From: JAXFPC01 sp034180005 | GTDB taxonomy: Bacteria > Bacillota > Negativicutes > Acidaminococcales > Acidaminococcaceae | Assembly (NCBI GenBank): GCA_034180005.1 | Contig: JAXFPC010000060.1 | Location: 1-21,874, forward strand | Reading direction: 5' to 3' | Length of the DNA: 21,874 bases | In this document: in pieces, positions 9,230-17,298 of the stretch | Position numbering within the stretch: position 1 is the stretch's first letter | Layout of the letters: each line of letters opens with the position of its first letter | Notes under the pieces: generated by a model | Told to the model about the DNA's origin: nothing | Databases searched by the model: none | The model's input: the letters and a program-made list of their open reading frames with translations, nothing else | Made by a program: the position numbers and the translations under genes

Positions 9230-9274
9230 ATGTCGGACAGCTTCGCGAACTATATGACGGGCGGACTGTTTTAG
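9230..9274 (+). CDS. Possible 14-aa micro-ORF between hfq and the xer gene
   Basis: An ATG directly abuts the hfq TAA. AGGGAG lies 6 nt upstream, and the frame encodes MSDSFANYMTGGLF before a TAG. The stop is the first part of a very strong TAGGAGGAAGG ribosome-site sequence. A second tiny frame (TTG 9290 to TGA 9319, product starting with Leu-Ala-Leu-Phe) lies behind that. Neither has recognisable homology. They may be translation-coupling relics, so confidence is low. Confidence 0.25.
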   Translation: MSDSFANYMTGGLF

Positions 9275-9321
9275 GAGGAAGGCAGCGCTTTGGCGTTGTT
9301 TTTCTTTTTAGGTGAGTGATT

Positions 9322-10209
9322 ATGAGGGATTATAAAGCTTTGTTTGTCGAATACCTCAAGGTTGAATTGGGGTTGGCCGAGAATACAAGAGAAGCCTATG
9401 AACGAGATATTGCTCTGCTGCAGGAGTACTTGCAAATTGCGGATCAGCAGCGCTTTCTTACTGTTGAGCGAAAAAATTTGCTGGACTATTTGACGCAGTT
9501 GAAAAAGAAAGGCAGCAGTGCTGCCACGATTGCCAGGAAGTTGGCTTCGATAAAGGCATTTTTCAGATTTATGACCGGCGAAGGTTATATTGAGAAAGAT
9601 CCGGCGGAAGCGTTGGAAGCCGGGAATAAGGCAAAGCACTTGCCGAAAATTTTAAGTGTCGGAGAAGTGGAGCGTCTGTTGGATGAACCCAATTTGGGAA
9701 CATGGGATGGATATCGCGACAAAACCATGTTGGAAGTGCTTTACGCAACGGGAATGCGTGTTTCGGAGCTGATTAATCTGCCGCTGCAGAATGTTAATCT
9801 CGCCATGAAGTACGTTATCGTGCTGGGCAAGGGTTCTAAGGAAAGAATCGTTCCGTTGGGCAGCGTAGCAGTGAAGTATTTACACAGATATTTGAATGTT
9901 GTGCGACCGCAGTTGCTTAAGGATAAGGAAGCGACGGAACTGTTCGTTACTTCTTGGGGAGGAGGCATGACGCGTCAGCGCTTTGCCGGCATTATTGAAG
10001 CTTACGGAAGAAGCGCAGGTATTCGCAAAAAGATAACTCCGCATATGTTGAGACATTCCTTTGCGACCCATCTGCTTAATAACGGTACAGATCTGCGTGT
10101 TGTGCAGGAACTTTTGGGTCATGCTGATATTTCCACGACGCAGATTTATACTCATCTTGATATGGAAAGACTGCGTGAAGTTTATAAAAATGCTCATCCG
10201 AGAGCTTAG
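9322..10209 (+). CDS. xerD: XerC/XerD-type site-specific tyrosine recombinase
   Basis: 295-aa recombinase that would resolve chromosome dimers at dif with its Xer partner. The N-terminal SAM-like core-binding domain (about 1-90) has ENTREAYERDI. The catalytic domain carries R146 (ATGMRVSEL), K170 (GKGSKER), H241 and R244 (HMLRHSFATH), H267 (LLGHADI) and nucleophile Y276. The segment LPKILSVGEVERLLDEPN and the C-terminal HPRA favour XerD over XerC, but the sequence alone cannot settle this. Start ATG 9322 has AGGTGA 6 nt upstream; the GTG at 9316 touches that site. The 92-nt gap after hfq contains the micro-ORF candidates. Confidence 0.88.
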   Translation: MRDYKALFVEYLKVELGLAENTREAYERDIALLQEYLQIADQQRFLTVERKNLLDYLTQLKKKGSSAATIARKLASIKAFFRFMTGEGYIEKDPAEALEAGNKAKHLPKILSVGEVERLLDEPNLGTWDGYRDKTMLEVLYATGMRVSELINLPLQNVNLAMKYVIVLGKGSKERIVPLGSVAVKYLHRYLNVVRPQLLKDKEATELFVTSWGGGMTRQRFAGIIEAYGRSAGIRKKITPHMLRHSFATHLLNNGTDLRVVQELLGHADISTTQIYTHLDMERLREVYKNAHPRA

Positions 10210-10254
10210 CTGAGAGAATTATGTTGTTCAGAATTATTGTAAGGGAGATCTTCC

Positions 10255-11508
10255 ATGACAGCCAGAAAAAATAAATCATCCGATAAAAGTTATGTTATGC
10301 TGTTGTTGGCTTTTGTAGCCGTTTTTGCAATAGGATGCGGTTTGTTTTACGCCAGTACTAAAAGCCACAAAGACGTTATGGACGGCGGAGCCGGAGATGA
10401 TAAGTCTGTAAGTTTGCTCAGCGAATCTATAGAAGCGCAACGATTGATAGATAATATTCTTTTGAGTAAAGATAATTGGCAGCTTAGTGAAAAAGAACAC
10501 GGGGTCAAACAAATACAAGTAGACGGTTCGGATAACAAGATTGAAATAAATCAGAGAGAACTTGCTGTAGGAATTCCTCCTACAACAAGTCTGGAAGGAG
10601 CAGGTGAATGGCTCCGTGAAAAAGCGGAGAGAGCAGGTCTTGTGTTTATTTCCGGAGAAAGGGGAGAGTATAAGAGCTATGACGGATTCACGGCCAAGAT
10701 AGGTATCAAGGTTAAGGCAGGTGCCGGCAGCAAAAATATTCTCACCGATACGGTAACTTTTTTCCACAACAGAAACCTGCAAAAAGAGGATAAGGATGTT
10801 AAACACGTCGGGGAGAAAAAAGAACAATCAGCAGCGCGTACTTATAAGGGAAAACTGGCGGTCATCGTAGATGACTGCGGAGCCGATATGTCCACGGTGC
10901 GCAAGATGCTCAATACAGGGCTTCCTTTCAGCTATGCTATTTTGCCGTATAAAGATTTCAGCAGCGATGTTTTGTCGCTCGTAACAGCAAAAGGGAATAC
11001 GGCCATGCTGCATTTGCCGATGGAGCCTTTGGACAGTTCAGCTATCTCTGAAGGCGGCAACACTATTCTCACAAGCATGTCGGATAGCAAACAGAGAGAT
11101 ATATTGCGCAGGGCATTGCAAAGTTTGCCGGGAGTGGCGGGCGTAAATAATCATCAGGGTTCAAAAGCGACAAGCGATGCCAAAACTATGAAAAATATTT
11201 TGGGAGAACTGAAAGCGAGAGGAATTTTTTTCGTTGACAGTCGTACTTCATCGGCGTCAGTTGCGCGAGATACGGCTCGAAATATGGGAGTTCCAACCGC
11301 AAGAAACGATATTTTTTTGGATAACAGCACGGATATTGAGGAAATCAGACAGCAGATATACAAAGCCATGGCTGAGGCTGAAAAGAACGGCAGCGCCGTT
11401 GCTATTTGTCATGCCAGAACTAATACCGCCGTCTGCTGGGAAAGATATGTCGAAGAGTTTAAAGAAACGGGGATTACTTTTGTTCCGGTGACGGAATTAC
11501 TTTATTGA
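10255..11508 (+). CDS. Divergent polysaccharide deacetylase (YibQ/DUF610 family)
   Basis: 417-aa protein with one N-terminal membrane segment (about 13-32), a charged region of about 165 residues, then a NodB-like fold starting at AVIVDDCG (202-209). Family motifs include HLPMEP (H253), GVNNHQGSKAT (296-306, H300) and FFVDSRTS. Asp206/Asp207 and the two histidines are the likely metal-site residues. The family (PF04748) is found in envelope contexts; its substrate is not established, and carbohydrate deacetylation is inferred from the fold. The catalytic part would face the periplasm. Start ATG has GGGAG about 8 nt upstream. It is followed 15 nt later by the aminotransferase gene. Confidence 0.88.
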   Translation: MTARKNKSSDKSYVMLLLAFVAVFAIGCGLFYASTKSHKDVMDGGAGDDKSVSLLSESIEAQRLIDNILLSKDNWQLSEKEHGVKQIQVDGSDNKIEINQRELAVGIPPTTSLEGAGEWLREKAERAGLVFISGERGEYKSYDGFTAKIGIKVKAGAGSKNILTDTVTFFHNRNLQKEDKDVKHVGEKKEQSAARTYKGKLAVIVDDCGADMSTVRKMLNTGLPFSYAILPYKDFSSDVLSLVTAKGNTAMLHLPMEPLDSSAISEGGNTILTSMSDSKQRDILRRALQSLPGVAGVNNHQGSKATSDAKTMKNILGELKARGIFFVDSRTSSASVARDTARNMGVPTARNDIFLDNSTDIEEIRQQIYKAMAEAEKNGSAVAICHARTNTAVCWERYVEEFKETGITFVPVTELLY

Positions 11509-11523
11509 TAAAGAGGAGCAATC

Positions 11524-12768
11524 ATGAATTATGTGGAAGAAACCATAGCCAAATATGAAAGATATATTAATCCGGCGCAGGCAAAACTCTTTCGCTTCAT
11601 GGGACTCGGCAGTGTGGAAACTTCTGCGGAGGGTTGGATAATTACCGACAGTGAAGGCAAAGAATTTATAGATTGCTTGGGAGGATACGGCATGTTCGCC
11701 CTCGGTCACAGAAATCCTCGCATAGTTGAAGCTGTGGAGCGCGAACTTCATAAGATGCCCATGTGCGGCAAAGTACTTTTTAACAGGCCCATGGCTGATT
11801 TAGCGGAAGCACTGGCTGAAATAACTCCGGGAGATATACAGTACAGTTTTTTTGTCAACAGCGGTACAGAGGCTGTTGAAGGGTGTTTGAAATTGGCTCG
11901 ACTTGCCACGGGAAGAAGCGGTTTTGTAGCTGCGGAAAATGGCTTTCATGGGAAAACCATGGGCAGCCTTACGGCAACAGGGCGCGATTTATATAGAACT
12001 CCGTTTCAACCGCTATTACAAGGATTTACACATGTTCCTTACAACGATGTGGCGGCTTTGGCGGCAGCTGTGACCGAAGATACGGCTGCCGTCATCTTGG
12101 AGCCTGTTCAGGGAGAAGGAGGCATTATTGTTCCGGATGACGGTTATTTGCGGAAAGCGCGAGAGATTTGCGTCGCTAAGGGAGCCTTGTTAATAGCTGA
12201 TGAGGTTCAGACAGGTATCGGGCGTACAGGGAAATGGTTCGGCTCGGAACATGACGGCGCAACTCCGGATTTGATAGCTTGCGCTAAGGCTCTTGGCGGA
12301 GGAATTATGCCAATCGGAGCAATTTGCGGTACGCCGTCCGTATGGCATGGTCTAATTGAAGCGCCCTTTTTGCATACTTCAACTTTCGGCGGTAATCAAT
12401 TAGCTTGTGCTGCAGGTGTGGCGACTATAAAATATATTTGCGAGGAAAATTTGCTGCAACGCAGCTCTGCTGTCGGCAAATACATGAAAGAGGGTTTGGA
12501 AAAAATTGCCGCCGAATTCCCGAATGTTATAAGTGAAGTACGCGGACGCGGCATGATGTTAGGCTTGGAATTGACTAAAGAAGGCGCCGGAGGGATGTTG
12601 ATGAGTCTGATGATAGATAAGAGTGTCATTGTGGCTTATACTTTGAATAATCCACGTGTCATCCGGATGGAACCTCCTTTGATTATGCCTGTTTCGGTAG
12701 TGGATGTAGTATTGGAAAAATTACGCGATGCCGTAGCCTTAATCGACGAGGTTATAGAGGAACTTTAA
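11524..12768 (+). CDS. Class III PLP-dependent aminotransferase, putrescine/ornithine type
   Basis: 414-aa omega-aminotransferase. Visible motifs are FVNSGTEAVEG (110-120) for PLP phosphate binding, GFHGKTMGSLT (140-150), EPVQGEGG (193-200), ADEVQTGIGRTG (225-236, D226 contacts the PLP ring nitrogen) and the Schiff-base lysine K255 in CAKALGGG. The N-terminal region resembles putrescine aminotransferases (PatA/YgjG) more than ArgD, but I cannot fix the substrate; acetylornithine or GABA remain possible. It begins 15 nt after the deacetylase gene with an AGAGGAG ribosome site. No arginine- or polyamine-pathway partner is adjacent, so context does not help. Confidence 0.9.
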   Translation: MNYVEETIAKYERYINPAQAKLFRFMGLGSVETSAEGWIITDSEGKEFIDCLGGYGMFALGHRNPRIVEAVERELHKMPMCGKVLFNRPMADLAEALAEITPGDIQYSFFVNSGTEAVEGCLKLARLATGRSGFVAAENGFHGKTMGSLTATGRDLYRTPFQPLLQGFTHVPYNDVAALAAAVTEDTAAVILEPVQGEGGIIVPDDGYLRKAREICVAKGALLIADEVQTGIGRTGKWFGSEHDGATPDLIACAKALGGGIMPIGAICGTPSVWHGLIEAPFLHTSTFGGNQLACAAGVATIKYICEENLLQRSSAVGKYMKEGLEKIAAEFPNVISEVRGRGMMLGLELTKEGAGGMLMSLMIDKSVIVAYTLNNPRVIRMEPPLIMPVSVVDVVLEKLRDAVALIDEVIEEL

Positions 12769-12792
12769 ATACTTTTTGCGGAGGAACGGAAG

Positions 12793-13239
12793 ATGCCGTT
12801 TGTTGAAACAAAGACTTTTATCAATGGGGATAGTAAAAAAATTTATGAGATTATAAAAAACATGGTCGCGTATCCGAATTTTATGGAGGATTTGGTAAGC
12901 GTTGAAATTTTGGAACAGGGAGAAGCTTATGACATTTCTCACTGGGTATCCGACGTAGACGGCAGGCGCATAGAGTGGACAGAGAGGGATAATTTCTATC
13001 CTGATGAGTTGAAAATAACATACGAACAGATAGAAGGAGATTTGAAAAAAATGGAAGGACATTGGCAGATCACTCCGGGTCGAGGAGGGTGTGAAGTCAG
13101 TTTGTCCGTGGATTTTGAATTCGGCATTCCTATGATTGCCGGGCTTTTGAATCCTATTTTGAAAAGAAAAGTTTGTAAAAATAGTGAAAATATGTTGAAT
13201 TGTATCAAGAGGCAAATTGAAAAAAAAGAGCAGGCTTGA
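12793..13239 (+). CDS. SRPBCC (START/Coq10-like) family protein
   Basis: 148-aa single-domain protein of the polyketide-cyclase/Coq10/RatA type. It opens with the usual beta strand and a helix followed by AYPNFMEDLVSVEIL (about 26-40), then an all-strand middle with WTERDNF, and ends with a long C-terminal helix (about 115-145). Such proteins have a hydrophobic cavity and may bind lipids, quinones or other proteins; no catalytic residues are evident. GGAGG lies upstream of the ATG. It sits 24 nt after the aminotransferase and 38 nt before htpX. Function is unknown. Confidence 0.8.
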   Translation: MPFVETKTFINGDSKKIYEIIKNMVAYPNFMEDLVSVEILEQGEAYDISHWVSDVDGRRIEWTERDNFYPDELKITYEQIEGDLKKMEGHWQITPGRGGCEVSLSVDFEFGIPMIAGLLNPILKRKVCKNSENMLNCIKRQIEKKEQA

Positions 13240-13277
13240 TATAATCAGACGAAGGATATTCTTGAGGAGGATGAAAC

Positions 13278-14123
13278 ATGAAGATTGCAATGCTGATGGC
13301 ATTCATGACAGCTCTTTTGACTATGGTCGGTCGCTTGGTCGGGGGGCCTCAGGGAATGATGTGGATGTTCGTTATAAGTATAGCTATGAATTTTTATTAC
13401 TACTGGAACAGTGACAAAATGGTGCTGTCAAGATATGAAGCCAGCGAGATAAATAGAAACAGCGCTCCGGAACTTTATGATATGGTAGAAAGACTCGCGG
13501 AGAAAGCGAAGATACCCATGCCAAAACTCTATGTCATCAACAGTTCCGTTCCTAACGCTTTTGCTACCGGCAGAAATCCGGAGAATGCGGCTGTAGCTGT
13601 CAACAAAGGTCTTATTGACATGTTGGAAAGAGATGAAGTGGAAGGCGTTCTTGCTCACGAAATAAGTCATATAAAGAATAGAGATATACTTATCAGTACC
13701 ATAGCCGGATCTATGGCCGGACTGATAACCAATATAGCTCATTTCGCCATGTTTTTTGGCGGTAGTCGTGATGATGATAACAGAAACCCTATCGTCTCAC
13801 TGCTGTTGCTTATCCTGGCACCGATAGCCGCGTCAATGATCCAGTTAGCTATATCGCGTTCACGAGAGTATGATGCTGATGCTTCCGGCGGAGAAATCAG
13901 TGGCAAACCGGAAGCTTTGGCAAGCGCGCTTCTGAAGATAGAAGCGTATGCCAAACGCGGAGTCATGAAAAACGCTAATGAAGCGACAGCGCATATGTTC
14001 ATTATTAATCCTTTTTCCGGGCAAGATCTGAAGTCGCTTTTCAGCACCCATCCTAGTACGGAGGAGCGCGTTGAGAAGCTTAACGAGCAGGCTCGCAAAA
14101 TGGGAAGAAGAGTTGTTCGCTGA
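13278..14123 (+). CDS. htpX: HtpX, membrane zinc metalloprotease
   Basis: 281-aa integral-membrane M48 peptidase that degrades misfolded membrane proteins from the cytoplasmic side. Two membrane segments lie at about 4-20 and 26-43. The zinc site is HEISH (H127, E128, H131), and the third ligand E197 is in SREYDAD. Two further hydrophobic stretches surround 143-190. THPSTEERVEKL near the C terminus is typical of M48B. The ribosome site GAGGAGG precedes the ATG. HtpX is often stress-induced elsewhere; here no dedicated promoter is obvious, and it appears to belong to the long run. Confidence 0.96.
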   Translation: MKIAMLMAFMTALLTMVGRLVGGPQGMMWMFVISIAMNFYYYWNSDKMVLSRYEASEINRNSAPELYDMVERLAEKAKIPMPKLYVINSSVPNAFATGRNPENAAVAVNKGLIDMLERDEVEGVLAHEISHIKNRDILISTIAGSMAGLITNIAHFAMFFGGSRDDDNRNPIVSLLLLILAPIAASMIQLAISRSREYDADASGGEISGKPEALASALLKIEAYAKRGVMKNANEATAHMFIINPFSGQDLKSLFSTHPSTEERVEKLNEQARKMGRRVVR

Positions 14124-14197
14124 AAATTCAGCTGCAGTTTACCGACTATAATCGTTTAACGATTTAGTATATTTTTTAGTTTTAAGGAGAGATAACA

Positions 14198-14617
14198 ATG
14201 TCTATGGAAAAAACTTTAGTTCTGGTTAAACCCGATGGAACTGCAAAAAATCTTATTGGTGATATTTTGGCTCGTTACGAGCATAAAGGACTGAAAATAG
14301 TTGCTTTAAAATTGGTTAGATGCACCGAGGCGCAGGCTAAATTCCACTATGCAGAGCATGAGGGCAAAGGCTTCTTCCAGGAGTTGATTGATTTTATTAC
14401 CGGCGCACCTTTGGTTGCTGCAGTAGTTGAAGGCGAAAACGCAATAGCTGCAGTTCGTCAGCTCAACGGAGCAACTAATCCTATAAACGCTGTACCGGGC
14501 TCCATTCGCGGTGATTACGCTCTTACTACAGGTGAAAATATTGTTCACGGATCCGACAGTCCTGAATCAGCTGCCAGAGAGATTGCTAATTTCTTTAAGG
14601 AAGAAGAGATTTACTGA
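14198..14617 (+). CDS. ndk: Nucleoside-diphosphate kinase
   Basis: 139-aa enzyme that transfers the gamma phosphate from ATP to NDPs and dNDPs through a phospho-histidine. Motifs are KTLVLVKPDG (5-14), GATNPINAVPGSIRGDYA (91-108) and the catalytic H117 in NIVHGSDS, followed by SAAREIANFF. AAGGAGAG lies 6-7 nt before the ATG. The 74-nt gap after htpX contains a 5-bp inverted repeat (AATCG/CGATT, 14150-14164) near a TATAAT-like box, so an internal promoter is possible but weakly supported. Confidence 0.97.
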   Translation: MSMEKTLVLVKPDGTAKNLIGDILARYEHKGLKIVALKLVRCTEAQAKFHYAEHEGKGFFQELIDFITGAPLVAAVVEGENAIAAVRQLNGATNPINAVPGSIRGDYALTTGENIVHGSDSPESAAREIANFFKEEEIY

Positions 14618-14643
14618 TAGTTTCGAAAAGGGGGATGGTATCT

Positions 14644-15156
14644 ATGAAAAAGGCTGCAGTATACACCAGAACCGGCGACAAAGGCACGACGGGGCTCTAT
14701 ACGGGGGAACGTGTTTCTAAGGCGAGTATTCGCGTAGAGGCGTACGGTACCGTAGACGAGATTACATCAGCTTTAGGTGTTGCGCGTTGCCATGTTCGAC
14801 GTGATGACGTCAGGGAAACGATCTATCAGGTGCAGAAGCTTCTGATGTCTGTTATGGCAGATATTGCCAGCTTAAATTTGCCGGAACCTTATATCAAAGA
14901 TGAACATGTTAAACTATTTGAAGAGACAATAGATAAGTTTGATGCCATGCTCGCACCATTGAGCAGCTTTCTTATTCCTGGAGATAACCTCGGTTCTGCG
15001 GCTCTTGACGTGGCTCGTACAACTACAAGGCGTGCAGAACGTTGTCTTCTGAGACTTGCGGAAACAGAAAATGTTAATCCGCACGTTCTTGTGTGCCTGA
15101 ACAGGTTATCCGATTTGTGCTTTATACTTTCTCGCGTGGAAAATGAGGTAAAATAA
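14644..15156 (+). CDS. Cob(I)yrinic acid a,c-diamide adenosyltransferase, PduO type
   Basis: 170-aa ATP:cob(I)alamin adenosyltransferase that makes adenosylcobalamin. The N-terminal ATP-binding signature YTRTGDKGTTGLYTGERV (7-24) is clear. EAYGTVDEITSALG (32-45) follows, and the C-terminal half has DVARTTTRRAER and NRLSDLCFILSR. I use ATG 14644: the run AAAAGGGGG ends at 14634, 9 nt upstream, whereas the in-frame ATG at 14635 directly touches it. No cobalamin riboswitch or B12-dependent enzyme gene is adjacent. It is the last gene before the terminator at 15193. Confidence 0.93.
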   Translation: MKKAAVYTRTGDKGTTGLYTGERVSKASIRVEAYGTVDEITSALGVARCHVRRDDVRETIYQVQKLLMSVMADIASLNLPEPYIKDEHVKLFEETIDKFDAMLAPLSSFLIPGDNLGSAALDVARTTTRRAERCLLRLAETENVNPHVLVCLNRLSDLCFILSRVENEVK

Positions 15157-15192
15157 ATTCCTTTTAATGTAATTTTGCTCTGTAATTTGTCC

Positions 15193-15226
15193 AAAAAATC
15201 CTCCTGCTTTAGCAGGAGGATTTTTT
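15193..15226 (+). terminator. Rho-independent terminator after the adenosyltransferase gene
   Basis: Perfect 15-bp stem (AAAAAATCCTCCTGC with GCAGGAGGATTTTTT) around a TTTA loop, ending in six T. Because the A-run mirrors the T-run, it could also work on the opposite strand. Confidence 0.93.
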
Positions 15227-15326
15227 GCATACAGTCAGTATAATTTTCTGTTAATATATTTTTGAGAAGGACACGGAGAATTAACAGTTTGTTCTGTTAT
15301 AAAGAATTCGTACAGGAGAGTTTCGA

Positions 15327-15355
15327 TTGACTGAAAGAAAATATGATAGTATAAT
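15327..15355 (+). promoter_or_regulatory. Sigma-A type promoter of exbB-exbD-tonB
   Basis: TTGACT (15327-15332), a 17-nt spacer and a perfect TATAAT (15350-15355). The start site would be near 15362, giving an unusually long leader of about 120 nt before exbB. This is one of the best promoter matches in the window. Confidence 0.8.
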
Positions 15356-15381
15356 AGCTTAGTACCTTATTGATAATATAT

Positions 15382-15392
15382 TCGTATTACGA
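15382..15392. promoter_or_regulatory. Inverted repeat in the exbB leader, possible operator
   Basis: TCGTA-T-TACGA, a perfect 5-1-5 palindrome in A+T-rich surroundings about 20 nt downstream of the predicted start site. A regulator of iron or metal uptake might bind here, but the site does not match the 19-bp Fur consensus well, so its role is open. Confidence 0.3.
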
Positions 15393-15484
15393 TATATATT
15401 TAAAGATAGAAAATATAGTTTCGTGCTTATGTTAATATGCTATTAAAAATATCTAGTGTTAGTTTTCAGAAAAGAGGTCGTAAA

Positions 15485-16111
15485 ATGAGTGCTTTTTCAA
15501 CTGCTGCAGATTATTTTGTTAAGGGTGGTCCTTGTATGTGGCCGCTGTTGTTTTGTTCTATAGGATCCATAGTGATAGGTGTGGAACGTTATTTGTATTA
15601 CAGAAAATCTATGTCCGGTACGGATTATGCTGTTGAATTTTGTAAGATCATAAATGATTTTGACTATAAAGGCGCCGGAGATTTGTCAAGATCTGTTAAG
15701 GGTGAAGCTGCTAAAATGGCGCTGGATGCTTTGTCCATCAAAGAGAATTTGGGAAACAGATTGGAATCAATAATTTATGCCAGAGCGGATCGTATTATCG
15801 ACAGCTATGAAAGAAATATAAATTATCTCAGTGTTTTGATAGGATTGGCTCCGATGTTGGGACTTTTGGGAACGATTACCGGTATGATTGCTTCTTTCAA
15901 TGCTTTGAATGAAAGAACTCAAAATCCTATGGCCGTTACAGCAGGTATAGGAGAAGCCTTAATAACTACAGTTTTCGGTTTAACCATAGCCATTATGGGT
16001 ATGTGCATTCATGCTTATTTGTCGAGTAAAATAAAAACGGAAACACTTAATATATATGAAATATCCAGCGCGCTTGTGGATTTGATTCAGGTAAGAAATG
16101 AAAAGGTTTGA
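15485..16111 (+). CDS. exbB: ExbB/TolQ-family proton-channel subunit
   Basis: 208-aa inner-membrane protein that with ExbD uses the proton gradient to energise TonB. Three membrane segments are visible at about 18-35, 113-136 and 154-176. The conserved stretch APMLGLLGTITGMIASF and the third helix ITTVFGLTIAIMGM are typical of the MotA/TolQ/ExbB family. I start at ATG 15485, with AAAGAGG upstream; the in-frame ATG at 15437 has no ribosome site and would add 16 residues unlike the family. It is the first gene of a three-gene operon. Confidence 0.93.
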   Translation: MSAFSTAADYFVKGGPCMWPLLFCSIGSIVIGVERYLYYRKSMSGTDYAVEFCKIINDFDYKGAGDLSRSVKGEAAKMALDALSIKENLGNRLESIIYARADRIIDSYERNINYLSVLIGLAPMLGLLGTITGMIASFNALNERTQNPMAVTAGIGEALITTVFGLTIAIMGMCIHAYLSSKIKTETLNIYEISSALVDLIQVRNEKV

Positions 16112-16125
16112 GAGGCGGTGTTAAA

Positions 16126-16542
16126 ATGCGTAGCAGACGCAGACAAAGAAATAACGTACGCCCCGAAATAATGCTCAGTCCTATGATTGACATGATTTTT
16201 TTGCTTCTGGTATTTTTTATCGTCAGTACCATGTATATGAGCGAAGTGAAAAGCATACCTATTCGCTTACCTGTGGCAAAGCATGCCGAGACAACGAGCA
16301 AAAGTAATTTCAATGTTACTATAAAAAAGGACGGCACGATTTATTTGGAAGAAAATCAGATTTCTGCAGATAAATTGACAGCAAATGCAGCTATAGAAAG
16401 TAAGCGTGATGCGGCTTTTTCGGTTATTATCAGAGCTGAGGACGGAGTGGAGTATAAAAAAGTAATCGGTCTTATGGATAAGTTCAAAGGCGCAGGAGTT
16501 ACGCGCTTCGGATTGGCTACTGATGCTGGAGATGGTAAATGA
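16126..16542 (+). CDS. exbD: ExbD/TolR-family energy-transducing subunit
   Basis: 138-aa partner of ExbB. A basic N-terminal tail (RSRRRQRNNVRPEI) is followed by the single membrane helix LSPMIDMIFLLLVFFIVS, whose aspartate is the proton-carrying residue of the family. A periplasmic domain of about 95 residues follows. I use ATG 16126; AGAGG (16111-16115) lies 10 nt upstream, and the in-frame TTG at 16108 overlaps the exbB stop. The TGA overlaps the tonB ATG, indicating coupled translation. Confidence 0.93.
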   Translation: MRSRRRQRNNVRPEIMLSPMIDMIFLLLVFFIVSTMYMSEVKSIPIRLPVAKHAETTSKSNFNVTIKKDGTIYLEENQISADKLTANAAIESKRDAAFSVIIRAEDGVEYKKVIGLMDKFKGAGVTRFGLATDAGDGK

Positions 16543-17207
16543 GAGAAGATCAAAGAAGACTGACCAAGGCTTTTTTAACAGCGGTAGCTGCACATCTTGT
16601 TTTCGCATTGTGCTTGGGACTCTGCGGATTTTCATTTGCTAGGAAGGACCCTCATATACTGGAAGTAACTTTAACTTCCGGAGCTCCGGCATCGGTACAG
16701 GATGTAGTTGAACCGGAACCGGAGATAATTCAGAGACCTGATGATATTGTAGATCAAAAGTTGAAACCGCCGGAAAAACCGAAGCGACATGTTGTTAAGA
16801 AAAAAACTAGCGCGCAGAATAATGGGCCTGTGCCAAAGTACACATCTGAAAACGGAACAGGGGATGGAAGCGGCAACAACGAAAAGGGGCAGGGAGATGG
16901 TGAAGGTGATGGCAGCAAAAAAGGGGTGCCGGTAACTCCGCCGCGATTGCTTTCCTCTGAGGAACCTGCTTATCCTGAGTCGGCTCGCCTGAAAAATATT
17001 CAGGGAACTACATCCGTTAAAATGCTTGTTAATGCTGACGGTCGCGTTGAAAATGCATTTACCGTAGGTTCTTCCGGAGATGCCGCTTTGGACGCGGCTG
17101 CTACTTCTGTAGTTTATAAGTGGCGGTTCAGTCCGGCTAAAGATGCTTACGGTCAAAAAGCCCCCTGCTATATTACGATACCTATAAGATTTAAACTGAA
17201 AAATTGA
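16539..17207 (+). CDS. tonB: TonB-family energy transducer
   Basis: 222-aa protein linking ExbBD to outer-membrane receptors. It has an N-terminal membrane anchor (about 13-33), a proline- and charge-rich stretch (58-90, e.g. VEPEPE and KPPEKPKRH) and a Gly/Asp-rich spacer (about 103-127). The C-terminal TonB domain (about 140-222) has EPAYPESARLKNIQGT, a VKMLVNADGRV strand and YKWRFSPAKD. It ends three residues after the final strand. The start overlaps the exbD stop by 4 nt. No TonB-dependent receptor is encoded here, so the cargo is unknown. Confidence 0.93.
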   Translation: MREDQRRLTKAFLTAVAAHLVFALCLGLCGFSFARKDPHILEVTLTSGAPASVQDVVEPEPEIIQRPDDIVDQKLKPPEKPKRHVVKKKTSAQNNGPVPKYTSENGTGDGSGNNEKGQGDGEGDGSKKGVPVTPPRLLSSEEPAYPESARLKNIQGTTSVKMLVNADGRVENAFTVGSSGDAALDAAATSVVYKWRFSPAKDAYGQKAPCYITIPIRFKLKN

Positions 17208-17246
17208 AAAATCCCCAGAAAGCAGATTTGCTTTCTGGGGATTTTT
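17207..17246 (+). terminator. Rho-independent terminator after tonB
   Basis: Perfect 17-bp stem (17207-17223 with 17230-17246), 6-nt loop AGATTT, and a TTTTT tail. It begins at the last base of the tonB stop and is largely symmetrical, so it may act in both directions. Confidence 0.93.
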
Positions 17247-17255
17247 ATGTAATAT

Positions 17256-17290
17256 AAACAAAACACCCCGCAACCTGTATGGCTACGGAG
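17256..17290 (-). terminator. Terminator of the tRNA-Arg gene
   Basis: On the minus strand, immediately after the tRNA remnant, CTCCGTAGCC pairs with GGTTGCGGGG (10 bp including G-T pairs) around a 5-nt loop, followed by TGTTTTGTTT. Retention of the tRNA's own terminator shows that this side of the junction is the original chromosome. Confidence 0.7.
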
Positions 17291-17298
17291 TTTACATC

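Larger units (their letters stand above)
15157..15484 (+). other. 328-bp intergenic region with terminator, promoter and exbB leader
   Basis: From left to right it holds the terminator at 15193-15226, a small inverted repeat TAACAG/CTGTTA at 15282-15299, a consensus promoter at 15327-15355, and an A+T-rich leader of about 120 nt containing TCGTA-T-TACGA at 15382-15392. I see no ORF with a ribosome site inside it. Confidence 0.7.

Noticed and set aside
12996..13302. Minus-strand ORFs across the SRPBCC gene
   Set aside because: They are opposite-strand shadows; the plus-strand gene has a good ribosome site and domain pattern.
15379..15397. Fur box upstream of exbB
   Set aside because: Aligned to the 19-bp Fur consensus, GATAAT matches at the left end but only 8 of 19 bases agree overall.
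16671..17273. 200-codon minus-strand ORF across tonB
   Set aside because: It is antisense to TonB, passes through the tonB terminator, and its product resembles nothing.
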